From Acidobacteria bacterium UBA6911 (lineage in GTDB: Bacteria > Acidobacteriota > UBA6911), in NCBI GenBank assembly GCA_002451015.1, contig DKBB01000148.1:23872-49252 (forward strand): a stretch of 25,381 bases of DNA, written 5' to 3'. How positions within the stretch are numbered: position 1 is the stretch's first letter; each line of letters opens with the position of its first letter. The position numbers and the translations under genes were made by a program. Of this stretch, positions 5,728 to 14,700 are shown one piece after another. The notes beneath the pieces were generated by a model. It was not told where the DNA came from, did no database searches, and saw nothing but the letters and a program-made list of their open reading frames with translations.

Positions 5728-7641
5728 TCAATCTACCTGCGCTTCGGATCGAAAAAACAGGATCGCCAGGGGTGGCAGGTTCAAAGCCAGGGAACACGGC
5801 TGATTGTGAAACGGAACAGGTACGGTTTTCATCCCCCCCATGTTGCCGGAACCGCTCCCTCCGTATAGCTCGGAATCACTGTTCAGAGCTTCTTTCCAGT
5901 AACCGCTATGGGGGACACCTACGCTGTAGCTATGTCGCGGTACAGGCGTGAAATTTCCCACGATCATCAGATCGGGTTGACCGGAATTCCCTCTTCGCAA
6001 CAAGCTGATAACACTGCCGTCCGCGTCGCTGCAATCGATCCAGCAGAATCCCTCGGGCTGAAAATCGAGCCCGTACAAGGCGGGTTCCTCACGATACAGC
6101 CGGTTCAGGTCCTGCACCCAGCGCTGCAGTCCCCGATGCGTTTCATACTGCAGAAGGTTCCAGTCCAGGCTGGCATCATGAGTCCATTCGTTGCGCTGCC
6201 CGAACTCTCCCCCCATAAACAGCAGCTTTTTGCCGGGCTGTGCATACATGTAACCCAGCAACAGGCGAAGGTTGGCAAACTTGCGCCAGTCATCTCCGGG
6301 CATTTTGCCCAACAGGGATCCCTTCCCATGGACGACCTCATCGTGGGAAAGGGGAAGAAGAAAATTTTCCGTGAACATGTAGAGCCCCCGGAAAGTAAGT
6401 TTGTAATGGTGGTATTTGCGGTGAACCGGATCCAGGGACATATAGGAAAGCGTATCGTGCATCCACCCCATATCCCATTTCATCCCGAACCCAAGACCGC
6501 CCAGGCTAGTCGGTCTTGAAACCATCGGCCAATCCGTGGATTCTTCCGCAATGATCTGGACACCGGGATACTCCTTGTAGAGGCTCTCGTTCATGGATCG
6601 GAGGAATTGAATGGCTCCCAGGTTTTCCCTGCCTCCGAATTTATTCGCAATCCACTCTCCTTCCTCACGGGAATAGTCGAGATACAGCATGGAGGCAACG
6701 GCGTCCACCCGGAGACCGTCGGCATGGTACCGATCGATCCAGAAATGGGCACTGCTTGCAAGGAAAGACTGGACTTCGTGCCGGTCATAATTGAACACGA
6801 GCGTGTCCCAATCCCGGTGCTTGCCCTGACGGGGGTCGGCATGTTCATACAGGTGGGTTCCGTCAAAGTAACTGAGGCCGTGTTCGTCCGTGGGAAAATG
6901 TGAGGGAACCCAGTCCAGGATAACTCCGATTCCGTACTGGTGAAATGCATCGATAAGAGCCATAAAGTCCTGCGGCGATCCATATCGGGCAGAAGGAGCA
7001 AAATACCCCGAGGTCTGGTATCCCCAGGAACCAAAGAAGGGATGCTCCATTACCGGAAGAAACTCTACATGGGTGAATCCCATTTCCTTCACGTAGGCAG
7101 GCAGTTGGGATGCCATCTCCCGATAGGTCAATGATCGGTAGCCGTCCTCCGGAATCCGCCTCCAGGAGCCCAGGTGGACTTCGTATATCGACAGTGGCTG
7201 ATTAAGCAGATTGGTTTGTGCACGACGCTCCATCCACTCCCGGTCATTCCAGGCGTAGTCCGGGTTCAGAATTCGTGAAGCCCTTTCCGGCGGGACTTCA
7301 GCGGAGAAAGCGAAGGGATCCGCTTTATCCACGGTGTAATTCCCATGCCTCGAGACAAGATGGAATTTATACCGGTTCCCGTTCTCGGCGCCGGATACGA
7401 ATCCCTCCCAGATGCCGGACTGCTCTCGTGGAAACAGCAGGGATGACTCCTTGCTCCATCGGTTGAAATCTCCAATAACGGATACCTGCACAGCATCGGG
7501 CGCCCAGACCGCAAAATATGCGCCCTTTTCCCCCTGATGGCTGCATAGATGGGCTCCGAGTTTGTTGTAGAGCCGGTAGTGGGTTCCACTGTTGAAAAAA
7601 TGAAGGTCGTCCGCGCTGAGAAGGCTGAAATTCCCTGGCAT
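5728..7641 (-). CDS. glgB: 1,4-alpha-glucan branching enzyme
   Basis: A GH13 glycogen branching enzyme that cuts alpha-1,4 chains and re-attaches them by alpha-1,6 bonds in the cytoplasm. The 637-residue protein has an N-terminal CBM48-type beta domain (about 25-115, AYFAVWAPDAVQVSVIGDFNRW). The catalytic barrel follows, with FGSWGYQTSGYFAPSARYG (about 203-221), the nucleophile D313 in DGLRVDAVASMLY, the acid/base E366 in IAEESTDWP, and the transition-state residues H433-D434 in LSHDEVVHGKGS. A small all-beta C-terminal domain ends the protein. It lacks the extra N-terminal module of longer forms such as the E. coli enzyme, so it is the short type. No other glycogen gene is in the window. The ribosome binding site is weak (GGAG about 17 nt upstream). 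It converges with the Prx-like gene, whose stop is 58 bp away. Confidence 0.96.
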   Translation of the reverse strand: MPGNFSLLSADDLHFFNSGTHYRLYNKLGAHLCSHQGEKGAYFAVWAPDAVQVSVIGDFNRWSKESSLLFPREQSGIWEGFVSGAENGNRYKFHLVSRHGNYTVDKADPFAFSAEVPPERASRILNPDYAWNDREWMERRAQTNLLNQPLSIYEVHLGSWRRIPEDGYRSLTYREMASQLPAYVKEMGFTHVEFLPVMEHPFFGSWGYQTSGYFAPSARYGSPQDFMALIDAFHQYGIGVILDWVPSHFPTDEHGLSYFDGTHLYEHADPRQGKHRDWDTLVFNYDRHEVQSFLASSAHFWIDRYHADGLRVDAVASMLYLDYSREEGEWIANKFGGRENLGAIQFLRSMNESLYKEYPGVQIIAEESTDWPMVSRPTSLGGLGFGMKWDMGWMHDTLSYMSLDPVHRKYHHYKLTFRGLYMFTENFLLPLSHDEVVHGKGSLLGKMPGDDWRKFANLRLLLGYMYAQPGKKLLFMGGEFGQRNEWTHDASLDWNLLQYETHRGLQRWVQDLNRLYREEPALYGLDFQPEGFCWIDCSDADGSVISLLRRGNSGQPDLMIVGNFTPVPRHSYSVGVPHSGYWKEALNSDSELYGGSGSGNMGGMKTVPVPFHNQPCSLALNLPPLAILFFRSEAQVD

Positions 7642-7895
7642 ATTTGCTATTCTCTATTCTCCGCCGGCAAAGGAAAATCCGGTCGTTTAAACATTCTCAT
7701 CCTGCAAGGGCACGGTCCTTCGCGTCCTGCTCAAACGGAAACAGCAGGCAATTCTATTCTGCCTGACGTCAAAAGCTTATGAAAAAACGGATCAAACAGG
7801 AAATTAAATCGTTGTCCGTGGAGTAAAACACTTTTTTCTTTTGCCACGGTGCCGGTGCTGGGATCCCGTCGGTCCAACCGCGTAATCAGTTCCAA
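7642..7895. other. intergenic region between the KamA-like gene and glgB
   Basis: A 254-bp gap between two minus-strand genes. It should hold the glgB promoter and the end of the radical SAM transcript. I see a short poly-T stretch near 7830 and the palindrome GGGATCCC near 7860, but no convincing terminator or promoter pair. Confidence 0.4.
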
Positions 7896-9698
7896 TCAAT
7901 AGTAATACCAGATGCTTTCATAATCGTCGGTATTTTCTCCAATGGACTCGAGCCGGGACAGGTACTGCAGGAGCGGAACGTCATAGCCGACGTATGGAGA
8001 GCGGGCAACGATACCCTTTTCCCACGGGTGGAAATTGTACACGCGGGCGCCGTCAGGCATAATCGAGATCAAATCTCTGTGTTGGAAAGCCCTCAGGTAA
8101 TTTTTCCCAAGGCCCGGAACATTATAGACCGTTTCATCCGTACGACGCGATCCTGGCAGCAAGCGGGCCTCCTCCTTCTGTTCCTGCAGCAATCGAGCCA
8201 GGGGAACGCGGTAGGCACTGGTTTCTTCCTTTCCCTTCGTCATGAAGGTGTAATAGGGATCGATGCCGACCCTGCGCAGAAGCATGCGAAGCCTGGATGC
8301 TTCAAACCTCCGGGAAACGAAGAAAGAATAGACAAGCTGGTTAAAAACCGAGATCCCCTGTCGCTTCAGTCTATCCACGGCTGTGATCAGTTCGGGTGTG
8401 ATTTCATACGGATGCTCCACATGCGTAACAACGCAGACTTCACGGTGTCCGGGCTTACGCAAACGTCCAAGCGCATCAGCCAGTTCCGGCGTTATGCGCA
8501 TTGGCAGGGTCACCGGAGTACGGGTACCGATGCGGATTACATCGATATGTGAAATGGCAGCCAGCCTGTTGAGTATATCCATCAATGTATCGTCCGGCAT
8601 CCCCAAGGGATCGCCGCCGGTCACGAGGATTTCGCGCAATGCCGGGTGCTGGGCGATAAATTCGATTGCCGCATCGAGTTCTTCAGGCTTGGCAAGAGCA
8701 TCCGGCACCATTGCATCATCGATCTCCCAATTGCGCTGGCAATAGACACAGATCTGCGGGCATGTGTTGTAGGGTTTCAGGATGGCGATTGCCGGGTACC
8801 TGCGTGTTATGAGACCGATCGGCGAAGTATCCCGCTCCAGCATGAAATCGAAAGCGCACTCCCGCTCCTCGCGATTTTCCAGCATTCGCCTTACATAATC
8901 CGGAGGCGGCAACACCTGTGCTCGTAACGCGCGATCGCGCCCTGAATCCGTTTCCTTATCCAAAAGGCTGGCGTAATAGGGCGTAACACCGAATGGTAGG
9001 TGGCCCCGCGTCGCCTGCCGGATTGAGTCCCGTTCCTCTTCAGTCAGGGAAACCAACCGTTCGAGTTCTTCCGCGTTGCGGACGATGTTATCGATCTGCC
9101 AGCACCAGTCGTCAAAATTTTCGCCAGTACCGCCAAGGGCGGCCAGTATTTTTGCACGTTGTTCCGACCGACGTTTCTGAGACTCCTCGGTCAGGTTGTC
9201 TTCAAACCGGGACATCTGTTTTTCGACATCCGACCAAAGACGATCGAGCTCTTTGGAGCGCAAAAGGGCGGCGTCTCGCCCTTCAAGCGAATCCGACTGC
9301 ACAGCTACTCCCTCGGGACTGAGCGGTTCAATCTTCCCTTCCAGTCCGTCAGACAGGTGCATGAGCTCCGCGTAGAAAGCCGGCTGCAGGTCGGGCCGAT
9401 CGTTCCCTCGGGCCACATCCCACAATGCCTGCACGATACTGAAGCCTGCCGCCTCTTCCGACCTTTCCAGCAGCATTCCCCGCCAGGCGCGGGCGCAGTC
9501 GCGAACAACATGAAGAAACGTATTGATGGAGCTTGCATCCGTTCCGCATTTTGCAAACTGCTCGTCGGTTACGTGGGAATACAGCCGACGTCTCGCTTCC
9601 TTCACTGATTTAGCGTTCCGGATAAAAGAAAGGATCGGTTCCCCTTTTTCTTGAAACCGCTTTCGCGTGTAATATTCTGCAATCGGTTTTTTAGGCAC
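7896..9698 (-). CDS. KamA family radical SAM protein (lysine 2,3-aminomutase-like)
   Basis: A 600-residue protein beginning with GTG at 9698, with AGGAG 7 nt upstream. The radical SAM CxxxCxxC cluster motif is present as C313-C317-C320 (NTCPQICVYCQRNWE), followed by the SAM-binding GGDPLG (361-366), a GTRTPVTLP segment (391-399), and a KamA-like C-terminus in which PGLGKN (K532) sits where lysine aminomutases have the PLP-binding lysine of PGGGGK. The Cys motif lacks the CRHCTRR context of true lysine 2,3-aminomutases, and I do not see the paired substrate-binding aspartates. The reaction may therefore be a different amino-acid rearrangement or not a mutase at all. About 230-290 extra N-terminal residues, mostly charged helices, have no known domain I can name and make it longer than the usual enzyme of about 420 residues. 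It is monocistronic. Confidence 0.85.
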   Translation of the reverse strand: MPKKPIAEYYTRKRFQEKGEPILSFIRNAKSVKEARRRLYSHVTDEQFAKCGTDASSINTFLHVVRDCARAWRGMLLERSEEAAGFSIVQALWDVARGNDRPDLQPAFYAELMHLSDGLEGKIEPLSPEGVAVQSDSLEGRDAALLRSKELDRLWSDVEKQMSRFEDNLTEESQKRRSEQRAKILAALGGTGENFDDWCWQIDNIVRNAEELERLVSLTEEERDSIRQATRGHLPFGVTPYYASLLDKETDSGRDRALRAQVLPPPDYVRRMLENREERECAFDFMLERDTSPIGLITRRYPAIAILKPYNTCPQICVYCQRNWEIDDAMVPDALAKPEELDAAIEFIAQHPALREILVTGGDPLGMPDDTLMDILNRLAAISHIDVIRIGTRTPVTLPMRITPELADALGRLRKPGHREVCVVTHVEHPYEITPELITAVDRLKRQGISVFNQLVYSFFVSRRFEASRLRMLLRRVGIDPYYTFMTKGKEETSAYRVPLARLLQEQKEEARLLPGSRRTDETVYNVPGLGKNYLRAFQHRDLISIMPDGARVYNFHPWEKGIVARSPYVGYDVPLLQYLSRLESIGENTDDYESIWYYY

Positions 9699-10450
9699 TA
9701 CAAATCTCCTGTAAACACAATCTATAATTACCTGGAAAATAAGTTTTCGCTTCCCCTCGTATACCGTCCCAAACCCCGCAGAACAAACAGCCGCTTTGGA
9801 ATGATTATTGGCTTGCGCAATCGCCCCATGCTTCTAAACAGTATATTTTGCGAGGGCGAATCCCGGGAAAGCATCTGCCTTGCACTTGGTTGGGCGTTTA
9901 AACAGTCGACCTTTATACACGCCGCACCCGCTTGCAACACTTCACAGCAGAAACCCTGTAAAAGATATCGGGCTGATTTAGTATTTGGACTATCATTTTG
10001 CCATAAAAAAGCCTGTATCGCCACCAAGCCATCCCCATCCTTTTAGTTCAAAGTGGCAAAATACGGACTTAAATATAAGATATATAAGGAGATGTGGCGC
10101 ATAAGCGCAATGTGCAATAAATCAGGCGAAATACCGTTCGAAGAGGTTAGCGAAATCCTGAATCCGCCGGCTGAGTCATCCGCTTCATTCTCTTCGGTTC
10201 AAGCCAGATCTTTAAAAAGCCTTATTCAATAGGGTCCCAGCCGCGATGAGTACAATCCGAATCCCTGTCAGGCAAAACGATCGAACCGGGCTCGACGCCA
10301 AAAACCTGTAAGCCCATTGCTGTTGCAGGCTGCCAGGGCAATTCGTGAATTTTCCTGTTTATTGATGAAGAGAGTCGCTGACGAAATAATTTAACGATGA
10401 TATGCTCAGCTTGCCCGTATCCCGAGAATATTGAAATCCGGAGCGCCACA
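9699..10450. other. long intergenic region between the KamA-like gene and the CNNM gene
   Basis: This 752-bp divergent intergenic stretch has no convincing gene. It should hold both promoters. A 46-codon plus-strand ORF (10092-10232) starts directly on an AAGGAG sequence with no spacing and shows no recognisable protein. A 31-codon minus-strand tail (10330-10222, MGLQVFGVEPGSIVLPDRDS...) reads somewhat like protein and may be a gene remnant. GGAG at 10440-10443 is the ribosome binding site for the CNNM gene. Confidence 0.45.
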
Positions 10451-11695
10451 ATGAAAAGGACAAGCAATCGAATACTCCCGTTCGTCATCTTTTTATTGGT
10501 GTCCATTGCAAGCAATTCTTGCTTTGCGGCCGGAGTCTCAGACTCCCAAAAATCCGAGGTCAGCTTTACCCATGCCGACGTCCTGCTGCTGGTGACGTAC
10601 ATATTGCTGGCGCTGGTTTTTTCATTTCTCTGTTCAATCGCGGAAGCGGTATTGCTGAGCATCACTCCGTCCTATGTTGCAGGGCTGTATGAAAAAAAAT
10701 CCAAACTGGCACCGCTTTTAAAAAGATTGAAGCAGGACAACGTCGACCAGTCCCTGGCGGCCATTCTGACCTTAAACACAATTGCCCATACGGTGGGTGC
10801 CATCGGCTCGGGCGCAAAGGCCACAGTCGTCTTCGGCAGCGCATGGTTCGGACTCTTCTCGGCGGTCATGACGCTGATGATTCTTTTCCTTTCTGAAATC
10901 ATTCCCAAGACCATCGGAGCTGTTTTCTGGAGGAAACTGGCAAAACCGACCGCTATATTCGTTCGCGGTCTCATCCTGAGCCTATATCCTCTGATTAAAA
11001 TATCCGAATGGCTGACCCGCATGATTGCACGTCAAAAAGGACTGCATGTCTTCAGCCGTGACGAATTCATCGCTATGGCGAATATCGGGGAAAAAGCCGG
11101 CAAAATTGACAGAAACGAGTCTCGCATCATTCGAAACCTCTTTCAGTTCGAATCCCTGAGAGTTGTGGATATCATGACACCACGTACGGTGATTATGGCT
11201 TTGCAACAGGATACTACGGTTATGGAAGCCATAGATAACGTTTCACAGATGTCCTTTTCCCGCCTTCCGATCTATAAAAAAGACCTGGACAGCATCTCTG
11301 GATTCGTACTGAAGACGGACCTTCTCTTATGTAAGGCTCAAAACCAGGACCATGTGAAGCTCGAATCACTGAAAAGGGAAATCCTGATTGTCGTCGAGAA
11401 TCTCTCGGTATCCGCTTTATTGGAAATCCTGCTCGATCGGCGTCAGCATATTGCCGTGGTTGCCGGCGAGTATGGAGAGACCAAGGGAATCGTCACTCTC
11501 GAGGATGCGGTTGAAACGCTGTTAGGTCTGGAAATTGTCGACGAAATGGACAGGGTTGAAGACATGCAGGCGCTTGCCAGGCAACAATGGAAAACGAGGG
11601 CAGGTGCACTCGGTCTGGAGATAGATAAACACGAGCATCAAAATGAAAAAAAAGATCCCCCCGATATACCCGATAATCCGCCGGAGTCTTCCTGA
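10451..11695 (+). CDS. CNNM-type (DUF21) transmembrane protein with CBS pair
   Basis: A 414-residue protein from ATG 10451 (GGAG 7 nt upstream); an upstream ATG at 10397 lacks a ribosome binding site. The family is linked to divalent cation (Mg2+/Co2+) transport at the inner membrane. Residues 8-28 look like a signal peptide (VIFLLVSIASNSCFAA). The DUF21 membrane domain follows, with helices about 43-69, 100-122, 128-156 and 165-185 and the family motifs SIAEAVLLS, LTLNTIAHTVGAIGSG and LSEIIPKTIGA. Two CBS domains span about 240-365 (VVDIMTPRTVIMALQQD...SRLPIYKKDLDSISGFVLKTDLL, and HIAVVAGEYGETKGIVTLEDAVETLLG). The usual C-terminal CorC/HlyC domain is absent and replaced by an acidic, proline-rich tail. 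The next gene is convergent, 20 bp away. Confidence 0.88.
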   Translation: MKRTSNRILPFVIFLLVSIASNSCFAAGVSDSQKSEVSFTHADVLLLVTYILLALVFSFLCSIAEAVLLSITPSYVAGLYEKKSKLAPLLKRLKQDNVDQSLAAILTLNTIAHTVGAIGSGAKATVVFGSAWFGLFSAVMTLMILFLSEIIPKTIGAVFWRKLAKPTAIFVRGLILSLYPLIKISEWLTRMIARQKGLHVFSRDEFIAMANIGEKAGKIDRNESRIIRNLFQFESLRVVDIMTPRTVIMALQQDTTVMEAIDNVSQMSFSRLPIYKKDLDSISGFVLKTDLLLCKAQNQDHVKLESLKREILIVVENLSVSALLEILLDRRQHIAVVAGEYGETKGIVTLEDAVETLLGLEIVDEMDRVEDMQALARQQWKTRAGALGLEIDKHEHQNEKKDPPDIPDNPPESS

Positions 11696-11715
11696 TGATC
11701 CTTTGCACGAGATAG

Positions 11716-14700
11716 TCAGAACGCCTGTCCAATGCTGAAATAGAAGTCGCCAACTCTTTCGCCGGGTCTTCGGTCCAGCTTGATTCCGTAATCGAATCTC
11801 AGAAGGAAATAGGGAGTACGGAGTCGGATTCCCGGTCCGAATGACCCCCGCACATCAAATGGATTGAAATCCCCTATGCGGGGATACACGTTTCCGAAAT
11901 CCAGAAATCCTACACCTTCAAAGATGCTTTTCAGGGGAACGCGAAGTTCGTTGTTGACCATAAAGACCGCTTCGCCGCCGACCGGATCTCCAAGTTCATT
12001 GACCGGGCCGATGGAATTCTGATCGAAACCGCGGATCGATGTTCCGCCACCGGCGAAAAATCGCTCACTTTCTGGGAGGTCCTGGTTGTCGAATCCCCCG
12101 GCAAGACCGATTCGGACACCTCCGGCGTATACGAAACGCGGTCGCTTGATCCCCCTGCCGAAAGGTACCTGTGACGGCAATGAAAGCGGCAGGTACTTGA
12201 AAACCTGGCCGAAATATTTCATGTAACGCAGATCCGAACCGAGCAATGAGGGGGCATATTGCAGAGTGTTGGAAATGAAGAATCCGCGAGTAGCATCCAG
12301 AAGTTCGTCCCGGGTATCCCAGGAGAAAGAGGCTGTCAAAGGCGCAACGTTCCACGTCGTATCCGGAAGCGAAAGAATATTCGGCTCATGCATGGAGGTA
12401 TCCGTTTTCTCGAATCGATACCCGTAAGACAGAACCATGTTCTCCCGCAGTTCCATCTCGTGCTGCAGAGATACCCCTATCGTGTCCGTGGTGCTGGATT
12501 CAAACGATTCCTCCCGGTAGAAAACCGTGGCGCTGGCAACTGAAGGAAACTTGAGATGAAGCGGCTGGCCGAAATATCCGCGAGCTTCTTTTAGATCCGC
12601 ATCGTATCTGCCCCGGAAACCAAGGAGCCGGGCGCCGCCGAGAAGGCTGTTTCTGTTTTCGAAATCGAAGATCGCCCCCGGCCCGCGATCCGTATCGTAA
12701 AATCCGCCGTATCGAATTTTGTACGGAACGACTTCCCGGACCCGCGCACGCAAAAGCAGAGGGGACCGGGACGCCGCGATATCGTCCGAAAAAGTAGCGA
12801 GCGTTTCGGCTTCCAGCTCAACCAGCTCGAAAGAACCGGTTTTGTACAACGCTCTACGGGAGAGTTCGGTCTTCGTGTGGTCCAGCACTTCCCCTTCATT
12901 TAGGCGCAGGTGCTTACGAATAAAGCCATCGTCAACATAATTATTGCCCGCGATTTCGATCCGGCGGATGACATCCTGGTCCTGTTCATCGATCTGAAAA
13001 CGGATATCCACTTCCCCGCGCTGCAGGTCCCTCTCGGTCCGGGATTCAATCCTGACATTGTTATAGCCGCGACCCCAGTAAATTTCTTCCAGCTTGTCTA
13101 TAGAAGTTCGCAGAGGTCCGGGATGAAAAACAGCGCCCGGACTCATAACCACGACGGCCTGCAGGTCCTCATCGGATATCGCCTGGTTCCCGTCGAATCC
13201 TACACTCCCTATACGAAAAAGCGGACCTTCTCGTACCTTGAAAATCAATGTGGCAGTCAACATATCGGGGTCCAGCTGTGTCCTGGGAGGATCGATCTGG
13301 GCAGTACTGTAACCCTGCTGGCGATAATACTGAGTCAGCAGATCGACCACTTTCTTCGGATAGACCATACTGTCGACGATCCCGTTTTTTTCCTTTCGGA
13401 TTATCTGCTCCAGTCGTGCCGGCTGAATCCCATCGGCGCCGTTGAACTGCATAAGCAGCTCCGTGTAACGAGTTCCCGGAATCATATAAACACCGACCTC
13501 TTTGGCTTCAATCGAAGAATCACGGATTTTGCACTGAACCGCTGCTTCGTAGTACCGGTTTCGTATAAACCAGCTCTTTATAAAGGCGGCTCCGTCTTGA
13601 CTCCGCTGGAGGTCAAAAACTCCTTCTTTCCAGATCCGGCGCACCTGTTTCCTAGCAGACTTGGGCAGATCGAATCCTTCATAGACAAACCGTACAGGAT
13701 GCCCTGCATCGATATCGACGGATATATCGAACTCTTTTTCTCTTTGATCCTGCTGCAGCCGGATCCTGGCTTCCAGGTAATCCGAGTTGCTGTAGTGCTT
13801 CTCGAGGCGATCGAGCCCCTTACGAACCTGGAAGAAATCGTAAGACTTACCCTTCCTGACGCCCAGTTTCTCTGCAAGCACTTCATCGGGATAAAACCGG
13901 TCGCCCCGGAAGGAGACTTCGCCTATGGATAATTCCGTATTCCGCCGACCTTTCTCGAAACGCTGCCCTCCAAAACGGAGATCATGCTGGAAATCGAACC
14001 GTCTGCTGTTGTCGTACTGGTTGGTGCCACGGAAGGTGAATCTGCGGGTCAGATCGTATTCTCCGATCAGGATCTGGTCGGAACTGTCGGCAAGGTTCAT
14101 CGAGTAGATTAACCTGAGGTCGCGTCTCAGGTCCTGTCCTACGGTCAGGCGCGCGCTGGGATCGGAATCGCCGGAAACAAGGTTCGGTTCGATACGAATG
14201 CGGCTGAGGCCCAGGGTCTGTTCCGCCGTACGTGAAAATCGCCCTCCAAGCTGGCCGGTCAAATAGGATATGGCGTGCTGCTGGGCGATATTCAATCCCG
14301 ATCCGCGGGCTTCATCCAGCGTCCGACCTGTCAGCAGGAGCGAAATAATGTCCGGTTCGGGCAGTGACGGATCGGACGTAAAGCTGGTATCCATCCTTCC
14401 CGGGCTCCCCTGGATCGTGAGATTGATGTCGTACCCCGATGACTGGGTCCTCGCCAGAAGATTGATGACTGGTTCGATCCGGCTTTCATTGACAAAGCTT
14501 ACAATGCCGGTATCGACGACATAACGATGTTCGGCAAGGTATATCTCTCCGCCCTCCTCCAGCGTCAACCTTCCCGTGACTGAAGGCTTGTAGAATGTAC
14601 CGACAAGGGTCAGTTCGGAATCCACCATAAGTTCGGCCTGTCGATTGAAGACCGTTATCGGCCTGTCGGTTTCAATTTTTACATTGAAACGCAAACGGGA

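Noticed and set aside
10092..10232. 46-codon small ORF with AAGGAG directly at the ATG
   Set aside because: No spacing between ribosome binding site and start, no recognisable motif, and a length expected by chance in a 750-bp gap; mentioned only within the intergenic entry.
10222..10665. 147-codon minus-strand ORF
   Set aside because: Most of it is antisense to the CNNM N-terminal coding region; only its last 31 codons are in intergenic DNA and could at most be a gene remnant.
12910..13932. 340-codon plus-strand ORF
   Set aside because: Antisense to the POTRA region of the TamB-Omp85 gene, where the minus-strand protein is clearly real; no ribosome binding site and no family resemblance.
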